A DNA stretch of 64,000 nt from Mytilus trossulus (taxonomy: Eukaryota > Mollusca > Bivalvia > Mytilida > Mytilidae): positions 49,289,431 through 49,353,430 of the forward strand of contig NC_086381.1 of the NCBI RefSeq assembly GCF_036588685.1, written 5' to 3'. This document shows positions 1 to 11,754 of the stretch, piece by piece. Under the pieces are notes generated by a model. The model was not told the DNA's origin and made no database searches. It saw nothing but the letters and a program-made list of their open reading frames with translations. Numbering within the stretch: position 1 is the first letter of the stretch; every line of letters begins with the position of its first letter. A program made the translations under genes and the position numbers.

Positions 1-319
1 AATATCCATTGACCCCAATTTTTCTTTTTATAAATCTTTTACATGTATAATGATAAGACATCTGTAAACGTCTTATATGATTTTAATTATCTTTTAATAG
101 TTGTTTAGAACTTAAACTGGTCAATGATTAAGCTATGAAACTTAAAGAGATCGTATCCCCCCTCCCACACATTTCAATATCTCGAAAACAACCACATTGA
201 CCTATATATTTGTTTTGCTCTTTTGATTCCTTAATTAATCCGGGACCCCCAAATATAATCTAGTGTTTTGAAAAAATAATCATTTCGAAACTGGGAAGCG
301 AATTCTCTCAAGTAAAACA

Positions 320-502
320 TTAGTGTAGGTGCCTGTAAAATATAAATACCAGTTCCTCAGTAGAACGTCGCTTTCTGTGCCTCTTAATACGAATCCCGAT
401 TGTAATATGAACTCGCCAGCGGGCTGAACACATATTGATAAGCATCAAGAGACCGATAAATCCTATTACGAATTTCGTCTGGTTCATACTGCGTACTTTT
501 CA
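320..502 (-). CDS. Candidate secreted basic peptide precursor, 55 residues (coding 320-487)
   Basis: An open frame from ATG at 487 to TAA at 320 encodes 55 residues. It starts with a typical signal peptide (MNQTKFVIGFIGLLMLINMC, then SA). A highly basic stretch follows: RWRVHITIGIRIKRHRKRRS, ending in a multibasic site that a proprotein convertase could cut. Fifteen bases upstream of the ATG is a strong 3' splice site (pyrimidine tract then CAG at 505-503), so the ATG would lie in a second exon behind an untranslated first exon. The reading continues to a stop, but a weak GT donor also follows the codons for EEL, so more exons could lie left of the window edge. I do not recognise the family. 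The composition fits a cationic antimicrobial or neuropeptide-like precursor, which is inference. No mature-peptide cysteines are present. No AATAAA is visible in the 319 bases downstream. Confidence 0.42.
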
Positions 503-672
503 CTGAAATAGAACAAATAGTGATATTAGTTACACAGCAAAATTAAAGAACTAGTATTTGATAATGTTATTTATATGTATAATAATATGAATAATATAAC
601 AAAGGTAAAAAAAACATTTAATATACTTATAATTCTATATTTCAGTTAACAAAATATAGCCTTTTTTGGTTA

Positions 673-844
673 TTATTTAATGAATGGCTATTATCTTTTT
701 TGAATTTATTGAACCATAAAACTATTTTTTGACTCTTCACATTGAATAATCCGCGAAGCGGATTGTGTTAAATGTGAAGAGTCAAAAATTAGTTTTATGG
801 TTCAATAAAATCAAAATATATTATTGCCATTCATTATAAATAAA
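673..844. mobile_element. Short palindromic element (MITE-like hairpin)
   Basis: The two halves are inverted repeats of each other. The outer ends read TTATTTAATGAATGGC and GCCATTCATTATAAATAA, and the inner arms contain GACTCTTCACAT and ATGTGAAGAGTC. The centre is a perfect small palindrome around AATCCGCGAAGCGGATT. There is no coding capacity. It sits in the presumed intron of the basic-peptide gene. The superfamily is not determined. Confidence 0.75.
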
Positions 845-1899
845 TTTTTATCAAAAATAAGGCTTAAAGAACTTTTCATATTGTTTATATTAACAATAAC
901 AACGTACACACATGCTGGCGTATGAATACACAACGTCAGAGTGGGCGTGTCGCCATCAAAATTGACAACATTGAAAATAAAACTAATAATTTTAACCAAT
1001 CAGAAGACAGTAAAAAAACCAAATTTATTCATAAAACAATATAGGAGAAATAATATATTTACTTACCAGTAAAGGGTATATGGTATATAAGTTTTACACT
1101 AATATCAAGGCAAGATGACATTGAATGGGAACTGTTATCAAATACATTGACATAGTTCCATCAGAAATTCAGAAGAGGTAACAAATATTGCGTAGTTAAA
1201 AATATGAACCATATCATCATTGAAATTGAATACATGTAATACAATTGTGTGTCATTCAACTTTGTTTTGTTCTCATTTTTGATTTATTGTACTCTTGTAG
1301 TTTCCAAACGCTTTGCTATAAATAATTTCAGGTATATTCTCGACGTGCGTAGGACGTGGGAGAGAAATTTCAACCACATTCATTCGTATACTAGCTATAT
1401 AGTGTATTTCTAGAAACTTGATAACAATCTACATATTTAAGAGTTCTTAAGTCTTTTCCTTCCCGATGATGGTCTTTGTGGTATTTTAAGAATAAAGGCT
1501 TATGGGCAAAGTGTACAGAATAAAGAGCTAGAAATATCACAGAAAGAAGGTCTAAATATATATATATATAAACAGAATAGAAAAGGATATAAAAAAGAAA
1601 GGAATAAAAAAAAAAGAAAGGAAAGAGAAAAAATAATTGAAGAATAACTAATTAAAGGATCCTACATAAATAATCCCTCCAAAACATTTATCAATGGAGG
1701 TTATCTTAGATCAATGAAAGCATAATTACTCTGTAAGTATAAATTATGTGAACAAATAACAAATCTTAAGTGGAGAAGCGAAATATCTAAAAGGGAAATC
1801 TAAAACAAATCAGGTAATCAGATTAAATGAAAGGCCCTGAAATGAAACATCTTAAACAATTAAAAAAAAAAATAATGGTATAATTCATTTACCAAAACA
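845..1899. other. Non-coding stretch, no gene seen
   Basis: AT-rich sequence with short A-rich and (TA)n runs near 1555-1620. I see no exon with supporting splice sites, and no repeat I can match inside this window. It would be intron if the basic-peptide gene model is right. Confidence 0.5.
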
Positions 1900-2165
1900 A
1901 AATATGTAAGACATCAACCAACGACAGCAACCACAGAATTACAGGCTCCTGACGTGGTATAAGCACATACATAAAGAATGTGGCGGAGTTAAACATCTCA
2001 ACCTCCTAATCTGTGACAGAGGTGTATAACAGACCAACATAAGAACGAACTATACAAATCAGTTGAAAAAAGGCTTAACTCATCAGATGAATACAAATGG
2101 AAGTACATATCTGATAGTACTTGCAGTTACTAACAGCTAGTTCATAGCTTATAATAACTACTATA
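1900..2165. repeat. Dispersed mussel-type repeat fragment
   Basis: This contains the phrase GTGGCGGAGTTAAACAT, also found in diverged form near 20327-20345 (GTGTCGGAGTTAAACATG). The surrounding text, including AACATAAGAACGAACTATA and TTGCAGTTACTA, is a repeat I recall as abundant in Mytilus. The opposite orientation is represented near 23390-23600. It is probably the 3' part of a non-LTR element; the exact class is not established. Confidence 0.5.
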
Positions 2166-2196
2166 AGAAATCATGCATCCTTAACTAAATTCTTAC

Positions 2197-2259
2197 CAAG
2201 ATTTCTGTATATGTTGGTTGAGACACACTGGCATACACCAGAAATACACCACTTTTATA
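2197..2259 (-). promoter_or_regulatory. TATA box and untranslated first exon candidate for the basic-peptide gene
   Basis: On the minus strand TATAAAA (2259-2253) is followed about 30 bases later by a possible start site and then by a strong 5' splice site, CTTG|GTAAGA (donor GT at 2196-2195). This is the expected arrangement for a short untranslated first exon. The next good acceptor I see on this strand that leads into a signal peptide is at 503. The implied intron is about 1.7 kb and contains a dispersed repeat and a hairpin element. A second donor-like site (GTAAGT) lies near 1065. The link to the peptide exon is inferred. Confidence 0.35.
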
Positions 2260-2940
2260 CTGTATAACATAGTGTTGTTACCGCGTCAACAGTATTGATT
2301 TCTCTTTAATGTATTTTTTTTTTACTTCATTTGATTTTTAAAAGTGTAAGAATTAATTGATTTCTTGTCCAAAAATACCGCGTGTTGCACTTTTGTTTAA
2401 AAAAAATGCTAAATGTTTTTAATTACATGTATTTCTAAATATATATTCAAACATTACATAAATTGCATTTATGTCACACGTGTCAGAAACGTATCCCAAA
2501 ACATACACATAAATAGAGTAAGCTGACAATAATTCAGTTAAACAGGGGTGGGTATATTCAAAGTACTTTTAAAGAAAAGTTAAGAGTATAAGAGTAGAAC
2601 GAGTAGAACCCTCCAGGTCCACGTCGTTTTATAAACTCGGGCTACTTTGGTAAAATTGTTTACGGTACTGTTAAATCGAACAATAACTTACAAGTCGAGA
2701 AAACTCGTCAAACCTTAATAAACGAAATTATTTAAATAAACGATTATCTGAAATATTAAGTTTTACGTCGCGATGACCTTGAGGGCATTATGATATATTG
2801 CTATCGCCTAGATTTCGTAACTTTCGTTTTGACTTTGTAACCGATCTTTATAGATATAGACAGTGATAACTACGCGGATATTAACAAGCGCAAACAAAAT
2901 TTCTTTATCGTTTGTTATAAATACATCCCTTAATGAATAC
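2260..2940. other. Non-coding stretch, no gene seen
   Basis: AT-rich with no exon-like frames, no hairpins longer than about 15 bases, and no match that I can see to other parts of the window. Confidence 0.4.
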
Positions 2941-2959
2941 TGGTAAACATACATTACAC

Positions 2960-3760
2960 ATTTGGACTAAACATCAACCCAACAATGTGAGATCTGTAAA
3001 TTGGATTTCGCTTTTTTTTGTTCTTTCCACGCCAGGATTCGAACACATGCTACTGAGATATCGTGACACCGAATCGCCTGCACTGTAGCGGTCTCGCTAG
3101 ACCACACGACCAACTGGGCTTCATAAAAATAAAGCTTTCGGTGGCCGGGTGTTACCTTTTCACGTCAGTTTCAATATAACGTCGTACTACAGTACATGAT
3201 ATATAAGGCATGAAGAGATATATATACGATTTGGTGTCACGATATCACAGTAGCATGAGTTCGAATCCCGGCGAGGGAAGAACCAAAAAAACATTGTTGG
3301 GTTGATGTTTAGACGAGTTGTATATACATTATGTACACAGCCATGTATCACCATCATTGATGGCGATCCGATGGATACATCTGTTGTAGGGTTGTAGGGT
3401 TGTCACTGACTCAGACGTACTTATGAATATAATTATATTCTGTGACTGTATCTTACATTAATTTGTAGGCTCCTTTACTATATATAATTTAGCTGATCTG
3501 TAACAATAACATCTTCATGCCTTATAAATCATGTACTGTAGTACGCCGCTAGATAAAAACTGACGTGGAAAGGTAACACATGCCCACCGAAAGCTCTTTT
3601 ATTGAGAGCCCAGGTGGTCGTGTGGTCTAGCGGGACGGCTGCAGTGCAGGCGATTTCACAGTAGCATGAGTTCGAATCCTGGCGAGGGAAGAACCAAAAA
3701 TTTGCGAAAGCAAATTTACAGATCTAACATTGTTGGGTTGATGTTTAGACGAGTTGTATA
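2960..3760. mobile_element. Foldback element whose arms carry tRNA-derived (SINE-like) sequence
   Basis: The left arm (about 2960-3215) and right arm (about 3511-3760) are inverted repeats. The match covers the tRNA-like part plus flanking text such as GGTGTTACCTTTTCACGTC on the left and GACGTGGAAAGGTAACAC on the right. The tRNA-like region lies at 3030-3122 (minus) and 3606-3690 (plus). It has a B-box-like GTTCGAATCC and an anticodon-arm-like section but no intact cloverleaf. The loop holds a third partial copy at 3228-3330 (plus). Relatives lie at 62330-62850. The outer ends carry the phrase CATCAACCCAACAATGT. Confidence 0.7.
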
Positions 3761-4039
3761 TACAGTTATAAATATATATATAAGATACTTTTTCATGAAA
3801 AAAAAATCCCACACCATCTCATTTCAAAGCAGGCCATCATAGTAGTTGGAACTGATATACTTTATAATTGTTAATCCGTTACATATATATAATAAAATAT
3901 AAAACAAGGTGATTTTATACTATAGCTTTGACTGATAAGTTGTTAATCACAAAATATAAACATTATAAATTGATGATAACCCTACTAGGCAATGCGCAAT
4001 GGGCCGTTCTTCTGTACTATAAACATAAAACAAGTAATG
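3761..4039. other. Non-coding stretch, no gene seen
   Basis: AT-rich filler between the foldback element and the older duplicated block. No exon or repeat boundary is visible. Confidence 0.4.
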
Positions 4040-5170
4040 CAGTAATTGTATGTGATACACTCTGAAGTCTGCCATTTATAATAAAATGTAGTTCAAATTG
4101 TATCACTAGGTTACCCATGTTTAACTCTCTTTGGTAAATTAATCAGACATTATTTTTTTCATTTTTCCCCCCATACATTATCAAACCATTCAAACAAAAA
4201 ATCAAAATGCATGAAGTATTATTGAACTTCTATATAAAGCACATATCTATATGAAGAAGCTTACTAATTCCTGAAAGAAACACTGTTCTAGAATAGGGGA
4301 TCATATGCAGAGTCAATCACAACAAGGTATACATTTCAACTGATAAAAGGCAAGATATGGTTAAAAATCTCCTGATAAAAAGAACTATGCCTGCAACTTC
4401 AACATTAAATATTTGAAGTCAGTCATATTTTCTTTTCTTATTACATGAATATAGTGTGGCTATTTGTGGACTAAATGAATATATTGTGGCTATTTGTTGA
4501 CTAAATGAATATATTGTGGCTATTTGTGGAATAAATAAATATGAAGATGAAAGGAACCTTTCCTGGCAACCAACCCTTTTTCTAGATCAGGGGAATATAT
4601 GTAGAATTAAACATATTAATTCAAACGAAAACAAACAGGTTTCTGCGATGACTGACAGATTTTTTTTTTAAATAACTGTGAAAACTGGATTTAATTCTGC
4701 ATCATGGTGGGCATTTCCCTTGTCATTACTAAAACATCATTATAAAAACAACAAAATGTACTTTTTAACAAATTTTGTACATGTATTCGAAAAGCATTGA
4801 AATCAAAAAGATAATATTTTTCTTAGTATAACTAGAACATATACATTATTCAATAAAGAAAAGAAAACCCACGACATTTTGTACTTTTTAACAAATTTTG
4901 CAAAATTATCAACGTTATTATTCACAAATGTGTTACAGAACATGTGATCGACTACACAATCGAAGTTGTATATATTTTTATATTTTTTCCATCACTAAAT
5001 TCAATTCACTTGTACTTTTATTATCTACTACATGTCCTATAATATATAGTTTTTCAGAATTTTAAAAGTTCGAATTTTGAACGGCTGCTTTATGAGGGGT
5101 AATTGACTCAATGGGGGTATCTTTTATTTGTTAAAGTATTGTTACTTGCAAGATGTATTTGAAATTTCTA
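4040..5170. repeat. Old segmental duplication, copy 1 (partner at 8340-9160)
   Basis: Several blocks recur in the same order about 4 kb to the right. They include ATTATCAACGTTATTATTCA, GTGTTACAGAACATGTGATC, and GACTCAATGGGG followed by TTACTTGCAAGATGTATT. The partners lie at 8870-9150. Copy 1 also contains a local three-unit tandem repeat. A subsegment (4681-4790) is repeated at 5177-5290, and a weaker relative lies at 6310-6620. No coding frame is conserved between copies. Confidence 0.7.
4445..4534. repeat. 30-bp tandem repeat, three units
   Basis: Three adjacent units start at 4445, 4475 and 4505, each containing GTGGCTATTTGT with one or two differences. A single unit is found in the partner duplication near 8575-8603, so the local expansion happened after, or in only one copy of, the larger duplication. 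Confidence 0.8.
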
Positions 5171-5176
5171 AAAAAA

Positions 5177-5400
5177 AAACCAGATTTCATGCTGCATCAT
5201 GTTGGGCATTTCCCTTATCATTACTCAAACATCGTTGTAAAAACAACAAAATGTACTTTTTAATAAATTTTGTATTCGATTACACAATCTTAGCTGTATG
5301 TATTTTTAAATGTTTTTCAATTACAGAAATCAGATTAATTCATTTACATTTGAAGGTATTTTACTTTTATACAATAATAGGATACCTTTTATGAGAACAC
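5177..5400. repeat. Third partial copy of the duplicated block
   Basis: The phrase TGCATCATG(T/G)TGGGCATTTCCC followed by AAACAACAAAATGTACTTTT matches 4697-4770. It is diverged but clearly collinear. Confidence 0.65.
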
Positions 5401-6939
5401 ATGTACAATCAGCTTAAGTAGAATAACGAAGATACAGAGGTTGACCAACGTGGTTAATGGGTGATTTGGGGATAGCAAATTAAGTTTAATTTAGCTCAAC
5501 CAGTAGCCTGTATTTCCGATCATGAAATCACCAGTTGATGCTTTCGGAGCTTTAAATACATTACAATTGTTATCTTCATTCTAATGAAATTTACAGAAAA
5601 CAACGTCAAATCACACATTTAAATTTTGTCATGCATCGTTTGCACTCGGAGCATTTTCAAAGCATTAATAAGAAAATCATGTTATGGGAATTGGTAACGT
5701 TATCCAAAGAAATAGTTAAAAACGATCTTGCAATTTAATAGCCACTTATGTAAAATATACAAAAAAAATGATTCTTTGTTGCTGAGAAAATTAATGATTC
5801 ACAAACAATATGAATTTCCCTGTCCTACATAAAATGTAAAACCGAACAGATTGTTTTAGCAGAAAATAATGTACCTGTACAACAACAAAGAACCTAAACC
5901 AAAACACATAGATACAAATAGAATTCTTTTTTTCAGAATTACAGCATATTTTTTTTCATGAATAAGAGTAAACTAAAAGTCTGAATATTTTTTAACAGAA
6001 ACATGAGAAATGCATCATTCCCGTATAAAAGATTACATGTTTATAGCTCTTGGACACTATACATATATTCAACAGGTATTTCTATTTATGAAATTTTTAT
6101 AAAATAAAAAGTCAGATCATTGTACAATTTGCGCGTTTATTTTTAGAATATATTGCACCATAAATGTTGTAGATTCCCAGGGAAAATGTTTTTTTTTTAG
6201 TTTGATTTAGAATAAAAATTGAAAACATAATATTATTAAGTAAGTCAGCTGCAGACTATCAATTTTTATAAGATATCACTGGCAAAAATTAAAACGACCA
6301 TTTCCACTTTTATTACTGTTTCATATACATCAATATAACAAACACTAAAAATTGTACTTTTTCATCAAATGATGTAGACAAAAACAATTTATATTTAACC
6401 TCATTATCAGCAAGCGTGTTACAGAACATGAAAAAAATCTACTGTGTTTATATAATTATGTAAAACATCCAAGCTGTAAATATTTTTTCTTTGTAACTTC
6501 CGTGACAAATTTCTAATGAATTCATTGACATTTTATTTTAGTTTCCAAGTACTTTTGTCAACGGTGCACGTGACCTAGACATGTTCAAACCTTGACAGTT
6601 TATGCGGGGTCTTTGCCTTAATGGCAGTCAAAGTACCAGTGGTAACTGATATTTGGTGTACCTTCTTAGTATTCATACATTGTTTCTTTGTGCAGATGGA
6701 CACTGATGCGCGATACACTGCAGTCAAAACAATAATAGACTACCTACTTTAAAAAAAACATGCAAAATCAGCCGAAGTAGAAGTTTACCAACATGGTTGA
6801 AAACCACTAATAATTAAAATCTGCTAGTTTTATATTTCATTTGAGAAAATACTCACAAACAAAATTGTTTTATTAAGTTTTGGTTAGATGAGTATGTTGT
6901 TTAATAAAACACATTACTGACCACTACATATTGTTATGA
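5401..6939. other. Non-coding stretch with a weak duplicated segment
   Basis: No gene is seen. The interval 6310-6620 is a diverged relative of 4860-5100 (shared GTGTTACAGAACATG and the later TTTATGCGGGGT phrase). The interval 5465-5570 is related in inverse orientation to 7885-7960 (shared phrase around AAATCACCAGTT / AGCTGGTGATTT). Confidence 0.45.
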
Positions 6940-7700
6940 ATTTTGTAACAGTTCATTGAAAATTATCCACGTAAAAAACTCATCTTGGTTAACTACATTC
7001 AAAAAATCAGCCCAATATCTGAAAGAGTTTAGAAAAAAAGTCCGTATAATTGTGATTTTCAACAATTTATCAAATTCCAAAATCCATAATTTCGGCAAAA
7101 AGTAAACGAAGCAGAACAAAACTTAAAATTGCTCTGTAACTCGTCGTGGTTAGCTCACATACCAAAAATCAGCCCAATATATGTAGGCGTATAGAAAAAA
7201 ATCCCTATAATGGTTTGTTGCGGAATGACGGAATGACGGAATGACAGAATTTCGGAATTACAGTATTTCTTAATTGCGGACAAGGGTTAAACTAAATTAG
7301 CCGAACGGAACAACCTAAAGTTGGTCTGTAACTCATCTAGGTAAACTCACATGCGAAAATCCCGCCCAATATCTGAAAGAGTTTATAAAAAAAGTCCGTA
7401 AAGCTGTGATTTTCAACAGTTTATCAAATTTCAAAACTCGATATTGCGGCAAAAATTAGCGGAGCGGAACGAAACTTGAACTTGATCTGTTACTCATCAT
7501 GGTTAACCCAATATATGAAGGCGTTTAGAAAAAAAACTCCGTATAATGGTTTGTTGAAAAGCTTGTGTCTAATCCAATTGCCTCTTTTTTGAACGATAAA
7601 ATATGTTTAAACTAATGGTTTGTTGCAAAATGACGGAATGACAGAATTTCGGAATTACAGAATTTCGAAATTACGGACAAAGGTAAAACTATATGGCACC
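6940..7700. repeat. Degenerate tandem array, about four units
   Basis: The phrase AATCAGCCCAATAT(C/A)TGAA recurs at about 7003, 7167, 7355 (as CCCGCCCAATATCTGAAAG) and 7505. Between the occurrences are related phrases: TCTGTAACTC(G/A)TC, GTGATTTTCAACA and GGAATGACGGAATGAC. The units are unequal (about 150-190 bases) and heavily diverged, with small internal repeats of GGAATGAC. No coding frame survives. Confidence 0.65.
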
Positions 7701-8339
7701 GACAACTTCGTAACGGGACCAAATTTTTTTTTAATGAAATTACTATTACTTCCTGTTAGACAAATGACAAGTTCACATCATTATTAAGTTTAGCTGCTGA
7801 GACGTATATGACTCTACTGCAGTACCTCATCTTTTCAGAGGAATACAAAAAAGATTATCTTTATATCGATCATTTAGAAGATAACGGTATTGTATTTTAA
7901 GCTCCGATGGCATAAGCTGGTGATTTGATGGCTGCAAATCAAGTTTACCGGCGACGTGGAAACTTAAAAGAGACAGATAACGTGTATTCATATTTAGAAA
8001 AAAAGTCTCGATTTAATTGTAATGATATTAAAAATGAAAAACATGTTTAATTGCAATGTCCAATATATGAAGATGTACGTGATAGCCTTTTTAATCGTGC
8101 TAGTCACTTTGAGAATAGTTGTATTAGTAGGCCTGATGATGAAAACTTATGTTTATGTTTGATAATGATGATATGCAATTTTATACTGCCAAAATCTACC
8201 ATGATATATTATTAAAAAAAAGTGTTTTATATGTTTAATGACTTTTGCATGTTTTATGTCAGTATGTTCGTATCAGGTTCTCATTACTCTTTATGAGTGT
8301 TTGGTGCATAAGCTGAAATTAATCTTTCATATAGGTCGA
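7701..8339. other. Non-coding stretch, no gene seen
   Basis: It contains a short repeat-derived piece (about 7885-7975, phrase GGCATAAGCTGGTGATTTGATGG cut short here) related to 5465-5570. Otherwise it is featureless and AT-rich. Confidence 0.4.
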
Positions 8340-9160
8340 TGTAACACATATATTTAGTACGTTACCTACACTCTTAAGTCTGTAGTTGATAAAATAATGT
8401 CGTTCAAAAGGTAACATTAGATTTTCCACGTTTATCATGTTTATCTCGCTTTGGTAAGAAATAGAAATAAACATGGAATTATTATTATTTCATTTAACCA
8501 TGGGTTGAGCCTTTATATTCAATTACTTTTTACATTAAATATATGCAGACCTATATTTCCTAATTAAATGGTTATATAGTGTGGCTATTTGTGGATAAAA
8601 AAGATTTTCAGCCTTTTCTAGACCAGGGGATGTAAAATTGAAATATAAAGTTCACGTTGAAAGAACGCGTTGTAGGAAAAATATCCAAATCATAGGTAGA
8701 TCTAGAATAATCTTGTTTATTGTGGTAATAGTAAAGCTTAAAGGAATAAACAAACTAAGTTAAGTCGTCAAAAAGTAACATTTTTCTTAGTAAAACTACA
8801 ACATATACAATTATCAAAAAGAAAAAAGAAAATCCTAGACATTTTGTACTTTTTAACAAACTTTGCAAAATTATCAACGTTATTATTCACAAATGTGTTA
8901 CAGAACATGTGATCGATTATACAATCTAAGTTGTATATATTTTTATATGTTTTTCCATGAATAAGTTCAATTCATTGTCCGTGAAAGTCATTTCATTTGT
9001 ACTTTTATAATCTGCTACATGTACTATAAGGTACAGTTTGTTCAGAATGTTAAAAGTTTGAATACTGCACGGCTGCTTTATGCGGGGTAATTGACTCAAT
9101 GGGGTATTTTTATTAGTTAAAATATTGTTACTTGCAAGATGTATTTGAAATCTCCTAATA
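8340..9160. repeat. Old segmental duplication, copy 2 (partner at 4040-5170)
   Basis: Collinear with copy 1 over most of its length. Near-identical phrases include TTATCAACGTTATTATTCAC and GGGGTAATTGACTCAATGGG. There are several indels, for example the tandem expansion present only in copy 1. Confidence 0.7.
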
Positions 9161-9714
9161 GTACCAAGGCCAAAAAATATGTATGGATACTGCCGAAATA
9201 AATTATTGTGTTATCCTTTGGACCAAACTAGTGTACAGATATTTTAAACACTGCTTTTACGACTCCTTTTTCAAAGAGTAAGCAGTTGTGTTTAGCAAAT
9301 CGTTATGTTCATTGATGAAAAAATATGTAATATATATCATGAAATTGGTTAACTGCAAATTAAAAATTATAAAATATAAAACAGGTATGGTTATAAAATG
9401 ATATGAACGTTAGTAATTGTCATTCATTATATCGTCAGTTTCCAAGTAATTTGACCGTCCTTTGTCCAAATTTCATGTATAGAGACATATTCTACATGAA
9501 AAGAGCACCAACAGAAAAAAACCAGTTACAGCAACATTTTAGAAACTGAATGTTCTTATACAGTAGCATCAATCGTCATGCAAAAGGCAATAAATTTTTA
9601 GATGTATATGATAGTTAAGGTAATTAAATAATGTCAGATTCACAGCACGTTAGATAAATAGTCAAATGCGCTTTGTTTGAATATCCTTTTGCACTGTTTT
9701 GGTCTTTTGGAAAA
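9161..9714. other. Non-coding stretch, no gene seen
   Basis: No exon-like structure, hairpin or internal repeat that I can support. Confidence 0.4.
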
Positions 9715-9838
9715 TGTTGTGTGTGTTGTATTTAGACCCTTCTACTACAAAATTTGTTTTATATGCACATGTATAAAAATTGCAGTTTTTATCCAATGCA
9801 AGCATAGGTTTGGACGTAGTTTTCAATTTAGACTTGTA
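9715..9838. repeat. Dispersed repeat, copy 1 (partner 11755-11880)
   Basis: The phrases ATTGCAGTTTTTATC and AA(T/C)GCAAGCATAGGTT are shared with 11820-11855, and upstream text is alignable. The inverted-repeat element that starts at about 9841 abuts it directly. Confidence 0.6.
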
Positions 9839-9840
9839 TA

Positions 9841-10787
9841 TGTTGTGTAATAGTTATCATTTTATACAAATTACAATTTATACAAAAATATTGTACAAAT
9901 TATAATTTGTATTTTGACTTGGTACAAATTGTTATTTGTTCCAAAAGTGCTTGTACAAATTACAATTTGTGCAGAAATTGACAAAAATTCACTAATAACT
10001 TGTACAATAATTTATGAATTAATATGGATTTTAGTGAAAAAAGCATTGATACACATTAAAGAATTGCTATTGAATGACAAAACATTACACCTTTGATAAA
10101 AAAAATCAAAAAATCAGCAATGATCTTTGTTTTATAGAATATGACTATGCATACAACTTAATGGAAATCAGATGATACCATCTTAACTTTAAAAATAACA
10201 TAAAAGTTATGCAGAATGGACAACGGACTTTTATAGTTATATGAAAACTATTCATTGGAGTATTAAAATCAAATAATCAGATCCGCTGGCATTGAACTAT
10301 CCACCTTGCGATTCATAAACAAAAGTGAAGCGGAAGAAATTATGTAAATTCAATCTTTGATATACCGATCTCAATTATAAATCATCACTTGATAAAAGAA
10401 TGATTTGATGCTTTTCTGGGACTTTTTGAAATAACAAATAAGCGGCAATAGATCTTTCAAGATCCTTTTCCTGAACACAAAAATGCTGTACACGATCTTT
10501 CACGATCCGAAATATTCCTTTTTACAAACTTCACGGTTTTTACAAAGTTTCTGAATAAAAAAAAATCACATTAACTATTTAAACAATAATGTTGAAATCT
10601 ATATTATAAATTATTGTACAAGTTCTAAGTGACTTTTGGTCAAGAAATGTACAAATTGTAATTTGTACAGGCATGTTTTGCACAAATTGTAATTTGTACA
10701 GAGTCAAAATAAAAATTATAATTTGTACAATTTTTTTGTACAAATTACGATTTGTACAAAATAATAACTTGTACACAACAAATATAT
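9841..10787. mobile_element. Inverted-repeat element with palindromic TACAAATTACAATTTGTA arms
   Basis: The left arm (9841-10035) and right arm (about 10590-10787) are inverted repeats of about 180-195 bases. Each arm contains several copies of the self-complementary motif TACAAATTACAATTTGTA or close variants (9866, 9888, 9955; 10648, 10680, 10738). The outer ends are TGTTGTGTA on the left and TACACAACA on the right. The 550-bp centre has no credible frame. It fits a non-autonomous foldback transposon; the superfamily and target duplication are not resolved. Confidence 0.7.
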
Positions 10788-11096
10788 TGATATCTATATA
10801 TATATGATAACATGATTGTCTTGAAAGATAGACTATTCTCATCAGGTTAGATTCACAATATAGTTGATATGTATATCATTTATGTATACTATTTAATATA
10901 TAGTATATATTGTTTATATAGTACTACATTTCCCACCTTCTGTATAACATCTTTCTCGCAAATGTATTGTTTTCTGTTTGGTATCAGATTAATAATGAAG
11001 ATCTCGTTTGTTTCATGTAGTGATCCGTTTATTTTGCAATTTTTAATCGCAGTCAGCAGGGTTTAAGAATATCCGTTGTCCACCTTTTAGTCAATC

Positions 11097-11600
11097 GTTA
11101 TCAAAGGTACCAGGATTATAATTTAGTACGTCAGACGCGCGTTTCGTCTACATAAGACTCATCAGTGACGCTCATATCAAAATATTTAAAAAGCCAAACA
11201 AGTACAAAGTTGAAGAGCATTGAGGAACCAAAATTCCACAAAGTTGTGCGAAATACGGCTAAGGTAATCTATGCCTGGAATAAGAAAATCCTTAGTTTTT
11301 CAAAAATTCCAAAGTTTGGTAAACAGGAAATTTATAAAAATGACCACATTATTGATATTCATATCAACACCGAAGTGTTGACTACTGGGATGGTGATACC
11401 CTCGGGGACGAAACGTCCACCAGCAGTGGCATCGACCCAGTGGTGTAAATAGTTATACAAAGGTACCAGGATTATAATTTAGTACGCCAGACGCGCGTTT
11501 CGTCTACATAAGACTCATCAGTGACACTCATATCAAAAATATTTTAAAAGCCAAACAAGTACAAAGTTGAAGAACATTGTGGATCCAAAATTCCAAAACG
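11097..11600 (+). repeat. 360-bp mussel repeat, locus A (about 1.4 units)
   Basis: A first unit starts at 11097 and a second at about 11452 (phrase GGTACCAGGATTATAATTTA, then the CGCGTTTCGTCTACATAAGA block). The second unit stops after about 150 bases, so a 150-bp head flanks a roughly 210-bp core as direct repeats. An open frame (11165-11452) runs through the unit and contains NTAKVIYAW and PSGTKRPP. The same frame recurs at 39320-39544 but is broken at 27380-27660. Related units lie at 27308-27819, 39220-39656 (minus), 22120-22290 and 13826-13920. Confidence 0.85.
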
Positions 11601-11754
11601 TTTTTTGCAACAAAAACAGGTCCAACTCAACATTTTCTTTTTAAAATGTCCTGTTCCAAGTCAGAAAAATGGCCACTGTTTTATTATATTTGGGTGTTGC
11701 CTTTATTTTACAATGTTTTGTTAAAAAATAACCTTTCACTTTTTGGTAATTTAA

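Noticed and set aside
3030..3122. Possible tRNA gene
   Set aside because: The B-box-like GTTCGAATCC is present, but a full cloverleaf cannot be drawn and the sequence is part of a multi-copy foldback, so it is a tRNA-derived repeat.
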